From: Owenia fusiformis
Taxonomy: Eukaryota; Annelida; Polychaeta; Sabellida; Oweniidae
Direction of reading: 5' to 3'
DNA: 64,000 bases
NCBI GenBank assembly: GCA_903813345.2
Contig: CAIIXF020000007.1
Coordinates: 21,317,564 to 21,381,563 of the forward strand
Each line of letters starts with the position of its first letter. The stretch's first letter is position 1. A model generated the notes under the pieces. That model saw nothing but the letters and a program-made list of their open reading frames with translations. It was not told the origin of the DNA and made no database searches. The position numbers and the translations under genes were made by a program. Below are positions 11,401 to 23,400 of the stretch, piece by piece.

Positions 11401-14400
11401 TTGCATTTTTCATTTTACATTCAAATATTGCAGAGAAATAGGAATGCTTCAACGTGAAATCCAATCTCTGAAGCAAGAAGGAGAGAAAGCTCAACAGCAG
11501 TTTGAAAATAAATTTCAAAAGCTTCAAAATGGCATGGATAAACTTCAACAAGATTTAGGTAATTATTTATGAATATTAAAAAAATTGTTTAAATATTTAG
11601 TTTATGATCAGTAATTCAGTTAACAATCTGGAAAATACAGGTGTTTGATTATAATCTTGTTATATTGTGATTTATCAAAATCTATAATTCTGAACTCTTT
11701 ATCCTAAACTAAAATTCCTATAAACTCATCGAAAACTGATAACCATTCGAAATTCAATGAAAATCTATATTAATTTTTTTATTCTATCAGGGCTCAGTCA
11801 GCAGCAACTTGACAAGGAGAAGAATGGGCACAACTCTGTGAAGAAAGACCTCGAATCCCAGAAAGCAGAAATTATGAATCTTGAGAAAACAGTCCGAGAT
11901 CGGGAATCCAAAATTGAGATGCAAGAAAAGGTAAATAAAAAATTGATCCCCAATCATTGCAAATAGCATTTTCAAATCAGGGATTTTCCCATGTATCCAA
12001 AATTAAAGTTTATTATAGCTATTCTAACTTTTGACCAATCATAAGTGGTCGCTTATTTTTTGCGTGTCAACACTCAATGCATAAATAGTTCCTCTCTAAT
12101 CTTATTCTGGGTTTCAATGAAAAATATTGAAAAGTAAAACATGAAAGAATTCTTGCATGGATTTACCAAACGATTTGGTACATATGTTTGTAGGAGTTGA
12201 CCAAGGCTAAACAAGATCTAGAGAGGACTATTAATGATCTGGAGATGAAACTGAAAAAGCTTGATGCTGATAGGGTAAACCAGAACAAGGAACATGAAGA
12301 ACTAGTCTGTCAGAAGTCTGAAGAACTTGACACTACCACTAAGGAACTCTCTGAGGTTTGTCAAATGATTATATTTATATCAACCATTGACTGGATTTGC
12401 TGTGGATGTTGGGGTGGTATTAATTGAATAGAAATTATCTTCACTTTGCCACAACTTTCAACATTTAGACACCATCAACAAGCATTCATTGTGACATTTT
12501 TTACCTTTCAAACAAAATTTAACTTTGTTGGGTTTGTATTGTAGGCTAAAAAGGAGATGATGAAGGCGAACAATCAGATTCAGAACCTTGAATCATCTCT
12601 AGTCTCCTCCCGTCAAGAAGTCACAGACTGGGAGCAAAAGTATAACAAGTTGAGCACGGAAAAAGGCCTTGTGGATCTAGAGGTCACGGAGAAGTCTGAG
12701 CAGCTCACCCTTATTGATGCTTCACATAAACAGGAAGTGGACAACATCAAAGCTAGCCTTGATAAAGTAACTAAGGAACTTGAAGGTATGATTGAAGTTG
12801 TGGAAACATATGATATATAAGACCAGGTCAATAGTGATCTAGTTTCGACATGTTCATCTAATAAGAGTGGAGGTTTTCCTGAATAGCGCATCTATTTTTG
12901 GGGACAGTGTCAATATTTGTTGTCCTAAAATGTAATTAACAACATTTCAGATTAACCCCTCATTTTTATAATGTTATTGAATTCTTTTTGATTGATTGAG
13001 AATTAGCAAAACACATTGGACATTTAACCTCCCCCAGAGACATTGATATATTGAACTTTACTCCTTAGCTAGAGTAAAAGTTTATATTTTGTTCATGTAT
13101 GGTTATGAAGGCATTTTTTCAATGATTTTACAAGTGTCTTACATTTGCCTTTAGTGGTACGTGCAGACTACAAGAAGGTGTGCACTCTAGCTGATGAGAA
13201 ATCCAGTGAGTTGAAAAGGTTCATTGAGCAACTTGAAGACAAGGACCAAGCCATAGAGAGGCTGAAACATCGAATAGATATAGCTGAACATGAGCTACAT
13301 GATTTGACAGAGGCAAATAGGTATGACTGCAAACTAAGAGAATAATATTACAAACAGAATCAGATACATACTTGCAGTATATCATTACAGTTATTTTAGG
13401 GTACATTGGTTCTAAGGGACTGACTTTTCGTTGATAAGTATGTGTTCAATAAAATTTATAGGGGTATGGATTGAATATATTTTGTGTCAACTAAATACCT
13501 ACCTAGTTATGTCACCACCACAAGTGGTGACATATTGTTATATGGTCTCCAACTTTTTATGACGGCGTGCAGAGTTTGGCATCTGTAACAAATGGCACAT
13601 GGTGACTTTTTGCATGCAAATGTCTTGTTTCTTATGTGCAAACATTGATTTGCTTCAGTGTCCTGAATACTTACAAAACTGAAAGTGCAGAACAGATGGC
13701 CAGAGATAAAGAGGCACTTAACAAGGCTGATGATGATATCAAAGCTCTGTCAGCAGATATAGAAGCCAAGACTCAACATATGAATCGTAAGTGTAATTAG
13801 ACATCATTGTCATAATGTAATTCAGATCAACAAAAGTGTTATTGTAATATAGTTATTAAATAACTTATTCATCTCAGTGTTGTTCTGTGCAGATTCTCGT
13901 ATTTGGATGGATGTTTGTATTATACCAAGCTAAAGAATTTTAATTCCAACTCCAACATTACTGAATGCATTTGTTTCCATAGTCCTCGTAGACTGATTAT
14001 ATAAACAACTTGTTACTTCTTGTTTTTTAGGTGCCATCTCTGATCTCAAAAATGAACTAACAAAAGGTGAAACAAAGTATAAATCTCTGAATGAAGAATG
14101 CGAAAAACTCCAAATCGCACTGGAAGAATCCAGAACTGAATTAACAACAAAGTCTGAGGCACTCACAAAAGCAGAAGATACTGTTGCTTCATTAGAGATA
14201 GCCATTCAGATTTCCAAGTCTGAAACTACCAAGGTGAAAACAGAAACATCTCAGGAATTGGACACATTGAAATCGAAACTTGATCTTTTACAAATGGACA
14301 TAGAGGACAAGGAAGAATGTGTTGAGCAATACACAAACCAGTGCGACCAACTTGAAGCTCAATGTGATAGCTTGAAGAAGGATATTGAAACCATAAAAGC

Positions 14401-17400
14401 TGAAAAGATCGCAATTGAAAATGAGAAAGATAAACTTGTTGGTGAACATGAACTACTGCAGGATAAGCAAGATGCTCTGGAGAGGGAGAATGAAGCAAAC
14501 AAGAACAACAATGTCAGTCTGAAGAATGAACTCAATATGAAGGTAGAGAGTCTCACTCAAGAGATTGCTAAATTACAGCAAACAATAGAAGAGACGTCCC
14601 AACTGTTGCAGACAAAAACCAATGAAAGTGAAGACCTCGCTACTCAACTTACTACTGCTAAACTCCAAGCAGAGCAACAAAAACAACAAATAGATGAGTT
14701 GACCTCTTTGAAAGATTCTCATCAAGCTTCTAAAGTTGATCTCGAGACAACAAATAACAAACTAAATGGGGAGAAAGAAATATTGGAGACCAAACTTGAA
14801 GATGCAACTGCAGAGTTAGCCAGCATTAAAGATAAATCATCAAACACAATTTCTCAACTACACAGTGACATAAAGGTCATTACTGATAAGCTAGACGCTC
14901 TACAGAAAGAACTTGATGAAGCATCTACAGCTTTGGTCAGCAAATCTGATAACATAGAAGATCTTACAAATACTCTAAAAGCAGCTCAAGAAAGCCAAGC
15001 CCAATTAGAGCAACAAATCACAGAAATGAAATCTTCAAGAGAAAAGGAAACATCTGATCTAGAGAAGAAAATTAATGAAATGACGTTTGTTCTGGAAAAC
15101 AAGGAAGAAGATTTTGAAAGCATCACTGAACAATTCACTGAAACAACTGAAAAACTTGAGAAACTTTTGGATAAAAATGAAAAATTAACAGCTCAAATTG
15201 AAAGTGACCAAGTAATGCTAGAAGCAGTTTCCAAAGAAAAGTCTGAAGCTCTAAACATGCTTGCTGATGCTCAAATGAAAGGTGAAGATGTCATCCAGCA
15301 AAACACTGACCTTAAGAGTGAAAAGGATAACTTAAATCAACAATTGAAGGAAATGAGAGCATCCACTGAACATGCTAGGTCAGAAATAACTAAATTACAG
15401 CAAACAATAGAAGAGACATCCAGATTATTGCAGACAAAAACTAATGAAAGTGAAGACCTCACTTCTCAACTTACTACTGCTAAACTCCAAGCAGAGCAGC
15501 AAAAACAACAAATAGATGAATTGACCTCTTTGAAAGATTCTCATCAAGCTTCTAAAGTTGATCTCGAGACAACAAATAACAAACTAAATGGGGAGAAAGA
15601 AATATTGGAGACCAAACTTGAAGATGCAACTGCAGAGTTAGCCAGCATTAAAGATAAATCATCAAACACAATTTCTCAACTACACAGTGACATAAAGGTC
15701 ATTACTGATAAGCTAGACGCTCTACAGAAAGAACTTGATGAAGCATCTACAGCTTTGGTCAGCAAATCTGATAACATAGAAGATCTTACAAATACTCTAA
15801 AAGCAGCTCAAGAAAGCCAAGCCCAGTTAGAGCAACAAATAGTAGAAATGAAATCTTCAAGAGAAATGGAAAAATCTGAGCTCGAGAAGAAAGTTAATGA
15901 GATGACATTTGCTTTTGAGAACAAGGAGGAAGATTTTGAAAGCATCACTGAACAACTATCTGAAACAAACGAAAAGCTTGAGAAACTCCTGGATCAAAAT
16001 GCAAAATTAACTGCTCAAATTGAAAGTGACCGAGTAATGCTAGAAGCAGTTTCGAAAGAAAAGACTGAAGCTCTAACCATGCTTGGTGATGCTCAAATGA
16101 AAGGTGATGATGTCATCCAGCAAAACACTGAACTCAAGAGTGATAGGGATAACTTAAATCAACAATTGAAGGAAATTAAAACATCATTCGAAGTTTTTCA
16201 GACTGAAATGAGCACACTTAAAGAGCAACTAGATGAATCCAGCAAATCATGCTCAGGTCTGACAGATGAGGTTCAAGTGCTCACAACCACAAAAACTCAA
16301 CTAGAGCAGGATCTCAGCACATCTGAGCAAAAGGTCAGCAGCATCAACATCATGTTAACTGAACGTGATAACCAATTATGTGATTTGGAGGAAGTTTTGA
16401 AACAAAGACAAAGTGAAATTGATGATCTCAATAGTCAAATAAGTAACTCTGACGAAGTTCTGTCAAGTAGCCAGAAATCATATCTCGACAATGTACATGA
16501 ACGAGATCTCCAAATCAGAGCTCTTCAGGAGAAGGTTGACACCCTATTGCTCCAAGTTGATGATCTGGAGGCTGAAGCCAAGCAGAATGCTATAGAACTG
16601 GAAGAAGAGATCACAGTTCTTAAGGACACTATTGAAAAACTTCAACAAGATAAAGAAAGAATGGAGCACACTATTGAGGACTTGAAAAATTCTCTTAAGA
16701 AGTCAGAGCAAACTAATGTGGAGTTGGAACAGTCAATCTCAACTGTTAAATCAGAAATGGAGTCCAAGGAGTCTGATATTGAAGCTGTCACTGAAAGTTT
16801 CAAGCAACAACTGGAGCAGATTGAACAGAAATGTAATACACAAAATGATAAATATAATGAACTCCAAAAACTATTGAACGATGCAGAAAACAAAGTTTCT
16901 GAGAGAGAAACATTGATAGCTGAACATGAGAAAGAAATCTACTCCCTAAGAGAGAACATTGATGTCTTGGAAAAGGCAAGTGTTGATCAAGAGAAGTCGT
17001 CAAACAAGGACCTTGAGCAACAGACACAAAATATTACTGCTTTAGAAACACAAGTTGAAGATAGAAATACAGAAATAAACTCCCTCAAAGATGAAATAGC
17101 TACACTAGAGACCAACCTTTCTGAAGTTAAAATGGAGCTTGAAAGCACTAAGTCTACAATGTCACAGAGTCAAAAATCGTTCACTGATAAACTTGCAGAT
17201 GAGCAGAGTATCCAGGAATCCAAACTTGAAACATTGAAATCGGAGTTTGAATTTGCTTTGGAGAATTCCAAAGAAGATAATGAAAGGTTGGAAGCTGAAC
17301 TTGAGGAAACAAAGGAAAAGTTGTCACAACATCTAGACTCCACACATGCCCAAGCAGTAGGTGAATCTCAGAGGATTGTTGAACTTGAATTAAAGATAGC

Positions 17401-20400
17401 AGAGAATGAGAATATTTTAGAAGGAAAAGAGGCAGAACATCTGGAAGCCCTCAAAGAACTTGCTGAACTCCAGGAACAACTTCAGTTTACTCAAGATCGC
17501 ATTGAAAAGCTTCAAGGAAACAATCGTGAACAGGTTGACAGCCTTCAGGTTTTGGAGAGAGAATTTACTGAGGTGAGACATGACCTAGAGCACACAGTTA
17601 CAAAGAAACAAGAAGAGATTATTAAGCTAAATGAACAGTTAACTGAAACTGAAACCAAGCTTAAGGTTAACGAGACTCAAAAGGAGGCAATCATGATGGA
17701 CTTTGAAGAATTCAAGAATAACCTGAAAAATGAAGAGGACAAATCTGCAGCTTTGACAACTAAGCTGTCTGAATCTGAGTGTACCATTGAATCTATCAGG
17801 GTTACGAATCAGAGTTTTCAGGATGAGATCAGTAAACTGAATGCTGAACTGTCCAAGGTAAAATTTACTCTAGAGGGGGTACAGAATGAAGTTATTTCAG
17901 CAGAAAATGGAATTGAAGCAAACAGCATTGTACAAGAAACTGAGCAACAGCAGCTTAGAAATGAAATTGTTATATTGAAAGAACAAATTGAAAAGTTAAA
18001 TAGAGAACTCTATGATTTTAAATCCAATGCAGAATCTGCTCAACATACTGCATTGAATTACAAGGAGGAAGTACAAGTATCGCAGAGAATCAATGAAGAC
18101 TTCGAAGCAACGATATCAAAACTGGAAGAAGAAAAGAAGAAAGTTCAAGATACTGTCCAAACATTGGAATCCCATATCTCTGAATTGAAAGCAACAGTTG
18201 AGGACCTGAAACACAAAGCTGAATCTTCAACCAATGAACTTGAGATGACTCAAGCTGCTGTAGAAGAGACAACCAAAGCTTATGAAATAGAAAAAGACAC
18301 TTTGACCAGTCAGATTCAAAACCTAAATGTTGAAGTAGACAGGCTGAGGTTACATGCAGAAGAGTTACAGGGGAAAGCTGCTAATAAAGACACTGAAATA
18401 TCTGCTTCAGAGGCCTTTAAGGATGATCTCACAAGTGCAGTAGATAAACTTGAAGAAGAAAAAGCTGAGCTTAACATCCACATCTCACAGCTTACCAATG
18501 AACTTGCAGCCATGAAATATAATGCAGAGGCCTCCCAGAGCCAGGTCTCAAACTTTCAATATGAACTTGAAAGCACTCAGTCTGTGAAAAGTGCAATAGA
18601 AGAGGAACTGCAAAGAGCTGAAAATGATAAACTGAAACTGAGTGATAAGCTGGAAGCAGTAGGTGCTAAATTGTCTGAAGTACAACACCACCAAGATGAG
18701 ACTTCTCATAAATTGAGTTGTACACAGAGCGAACTTCATTCAACACAGGCTCATGCTGAGGACCTAGAGGGTCAATTTGATAAAATAGACCAAGAATTCA
18801 AAGCTGTTCAAGAAAAACTAGATACCTTGGAACTAGAGAATTCCAGACTGAAGGACGATCTCAAACAAGCCGAGACGGAGTTATTCAATATCAGGAAGCA
18901 AAGACGCAAAAGCAGAGATGGAAAGGACATTATAGTAAGCCATTTAGATGAAGTAGAAGATGAAAAGAATAAACTTTACGAACAGCTGAGAGAGTGTGAA
19001 CACACATTGAAGTCTACAAAAGAGGAATTAAGGCAAACACATAAAGAAATAGCAGCTCTCGAAGATCAGTTAACAGATGCTAAACAGGCAAATGTTGACG
19101 TCAACAATGCTCTAGACTCAAACAAATCTGAGTTGGCTGAAGCAAAGGAGAAAATATCTGACCTCAGATTGGAGTCAGGATTCCTTGTGGAAGAGTTAGA
19201 TAAATGGACCAGTAAGTGTAATGAATTAGAAACCAAATTAAGGACCCATACTTCAGAAACTTTAGCCTCTGAGCTTGATCGTGTTGAATTGGCTACGAAA
19301 GCAAAGAGCATGGATGATGAATTAGAGACTTTGAAACAGAATTTGGAAGATGCTGGACAGGTTGTTGAAAGCCTTAAATCTGATAAGGTAAAACTCCAAG
19401 AAGAAAACAATGACCAGATCGAATTGAACCAATTGACCCAAATTGAAATACAAGAGCTCAATGTACAAATCAAGGAGCTAAGAATCAAGGAAAATGATCT
19501 TAACAAAGCACTGAAAATATCAGAAAAACAAATTAGTGATTTGGAGGTTGAGAAAGAATCAACAACTGCTGAGCTAGAATCTGTTAAGGTTAAGAACACA
19601 GAACTCGACAATCAGGTAGCAACATATGAGAATGAAATTGGAGAAATAAAAATGACTATCACTCAGTTATCTACTATAATTGAGAAATATGAGAGTGATA
19701 GAGTTACCCAAGCTACTAAACTCACTGAAACAGAAGATTTGGTCCAGGTTATCCAAGCAGAGAGTCTTGACCTCCAAGCTGAAGTCACCTCCAAGCAAGA
19801 AATTATCAAAGCCCTTGAAGCAGAAAAGCAAACAACTCAGAAGTCTTTAGAAGAGAAACTCTCAGTTCTTGAAGCTGTAGAAGAAAAGATAAGTACATAT
19901 GAGATGGAAATGTTGGCACAGGAAACAGAGAAAAATGAACTTACAGCACAACTGAATGAGAAATCAAAGACCCTAAAGGAATTGGGGGAAACTTTAGCAA
20001 ATCTGGAGCAAGAAACAAGGAAAGGCGAGGCTGAGAAGATCAAATTGATTGAAGAGCTTGAGCATAAACTTGAAAATGTTGAAAGAGAGAAACAAGATGT
20101 CCAAGACAAGGCTGATGAGTTGAGCAAAGAGTTGTCTGAAATGCAGGATAAATTCTTTGATGACCTCGAGGTGAAATACAGTTTAGAGAAAGAACACACA
20201 GAACTGAAAGAGAAATTCACTATCTTAGAGAATGAGAATGCCACATTGTTGGCAGAGAAGACTTCCTTAGAAGATCAAATTAAATCAACCAAAGATGAAG
20301 TTGATAACAACAAGATTGCAACAACAAATATTGAGAAAATGCTTCACACTGAACAGAATGAAAAACGTGAACTACTGAACCAGTTCTTGACATTAGAAAA

Positions 20401-23400
20401 TTCCAAAGCTACATTAGACGGAGAAAATAATGGGCTCAAAGATGAGATATCAACTCTAAATGCGGAACTAAAGCAGTCTAAGACAGTAATAAATGAAGTA
20501 GAAGTGAGAGAAAGGGCCCTTAACAAGGAGAAATCAGACCTACTAGAATCTGTGTCTAGTCTAGAAGACTCCAACAATGCTCTTAAGAAATCAGTATCTG
20601 ACCTAGAGGGTACAACTAGAGAGCTTGAGGCAAAGCTTGAGGCCACTGAGAAGCAGTTGACAACGAAGATAAATGAGTTGAATGGTGAAGTTAGTGCTTC
20701 ACTCTGCAGGATGGATGAGACATCACAACAAGCTGAGAGCTTAAAGGTAAGAATGAATCAAATTTATCAAACTTCTAACCTCATTGGTTATAAATATCAT
20801 ATTTTTGCCTCTCTTTGTTAAGTTGTGGAATGTACAAATACATCAAATGCCCTATATTCTAAACTAATATACTTGATAGAAGGTTTGAATGGTGATTTGA
20901 AGAATTAATTTGCAAACTTGGTTTTCCAGCTTGAAGTTGACGCTTTGCAAACAGAGAAAGCTGATCTAGCTGAGGAACTGAAGAGGAAGGATGCTGAGAT
21001 TAAGGCTAACAACAGCAAATACACTAAAGACATTGGTGCCTTTGAGGAGAGGGCAGACAAGATACAGGAAGAGATGGACGCAAAGATTAACTCTCTGACT
21101 TCAGATGTGAGTTGTGTTCTTTTAAATAATAAAACTTTGTGTTCTAATAGTTCTATGTTTGATTTATGATGTCACCATTCCATGTTGTTTAATTACATGG
21201 CCTCCATTTTTATGACTGATGGTGGTTGTTCAATGGCTGTAACAATTGTTACACCCTTGTTACCATTTGCAATAGCTTACCATGTGGGAAAATTTTGGAT
21301 TAATAAGAACCACATTTCTGATGAATCGTTCTTGTTGTGTTTACCCATAGGCCTATACAACTTGTCTATATCTGATTTTCACCCTGATCACTCAGAAGCT
21401 GCTGGTTAATTTGTTCTTGTTGGTGTGACCAAACCTTGGCTTGAATTCCAATAAAAACTCGATAAATTATTTTTCAGTATGAGACTAAACTAGATGAGCT
21501 GAAAAACGCAAACAGAGACCTCAGCACGCTTGTGGAGGAGGGTAAGAGGTCTTTGAAAGATGCATTGCTCAAATTGAAGAGACTGGAACAAGAGCCTTCT
21601 CCAAACCAAAAACAGAAAAATGTAAGTTCCTTGTTTATGATCATATAAGAGATACATCCAACTTTGTCTAAATATATTATGCCGCCACAAGTGGTGACAT
21701 TATTATAGTCTCCAATTTTTTGGGATGGTCTTTGGCTGTTGGTGTCTGGTGTTAGGCCGTTGGCATCTGTAACAAATGGCAGGTAGTGATATTTTGCATG
21801 TTAATGCCTTGTTTATTTTATAAGTAATTCATAAATTGAAAAAAATAAACATGATTAGTTGATATCCCTGCTCTTAGTATTCCTTTATCCGACTTCACAT
21901 TAACGTAAAATTTTAAGGTCCCTTAGATGCTTTCTTATATATTCACTGAAATGTGTAAATTGAATCATTTTTCAATGTAACATTTATAGAATATAAGTGA
22001 AATTTATTTTATCACAGGAGCTGAAGAAACTTGAAGCTGTCAATGCAAAGCTTCGCAGCGACCTAGCTGATGAGAGAACTAAGTCTGATCAACTCAATGA
22101 GAAACTAAAATTCTCTGATAATGGATCTATTGAGGAGGTAATATATAAATATCCTTTAAATATTTCTTGTAAAAGAACTTACAATACGTTGAGTAGAAAT
22201 AATTATTATTCAATTGAAAAATAGATAAAATTATGATACCTTTTAGCAAGATGTCGATAGTGGAGTTTGAGATGTGTAAGAAAAATTGATTTAAATGACA
22301 TGAATAAGATCACACAAAGTATATGTGTTCTCTTGCTTGATAATTTATAGAAATCAGTTGTGCACAGAGTTAATTCTTGCTTCTTTTGGGGTTTAGGGCA
22401 GCAAACTAGCAAGTGAAAACACACAGTTGAAAACAGACAAAGAATTGTTGAAGGAGAAGTTAAAGCAAACTTTAACGAAGCAAAAATCAACTGAATTGGA
22501 ACTTGAAGAGTCTAAATGTCAGTATGAGATTCTCTTCAAAGATGGAACGGAAGACAAGGTATGTTTTCAGTTCAAGTCATTTTTTAAAAAATAAGCTCAT
22601 TATGAGTGGAATTTATATAATTTGGGTCTTTATTAGTAAAAACATTTTTGACTTATTTTGATTTGAATTTATTCAAATTAGAGGCTTCTTGGATTCAATG
22701 GTAAATCAAATGGTTCTAATATATTTTTGTCTTGTGATTTATGATATTCTTTGAACTGTTGAGTTTCTGAGAAGTCTTTTGGGGAATACAAGCACTTTAA
22801 AATATTAACACTTTTAACAGGTCCTAAATAATCAACACTATTGTATTTTTATTTCAGGAAGAAATTGAATACTTAAAGACTACACTAGCCAGCAAAAAGA
22901 AGGAATCTCATGACTATCTCAACAAATACTTCAATGAAATTAAAAAAGTAAAAACTCTCGATAAACAGGTCAAAAGCTTGGAGAGGAAATTAGAAAAATA
23001 TAGTGAGTATCATTAAACTACATGTATGTCTTCTGGTGTGACTGAGCAACCATATAATTATTCGTATTTCTTGGTGTATTAGTAATAGCTAATCGTTTAT
23101 AAATGTCACTCTTGAATCTCAACCATTCCTGCTTTGTATACAAAAATATTTGAGACCATTAAGTCAAAGATTTAGAAGGTGGTCATAGGAGGATAACTTT
23201 TGGATGTTTTTATGAATGAAGCATTACATTAGTGAACATTTTGTAAAATGTCCAAGTTAGCCAAATCGCTGATCTTATTCTAAAGTCTCATCCAGTCTTC
23301 ACACTGCAATGCAGAATACTACAGGGTGACCGGAAAAAAAGGAGACTATTGAAATAGGCAATATCTCCTAAAATAGACTAGTGACATCAATGAAATTTTG

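Noticed and set aside
19066-19611. Open frame of 181 codons on the minus strand inside the CENP-F giant exon
   Set aside because: Ser/Leu/Phe-rich shadow of a Glu/Lys/Leu/Gln coding strand; no splice context and no recognisable domain. Same verdict for the smaller minus-strand frames at 19837-20244 and 20344-20646.
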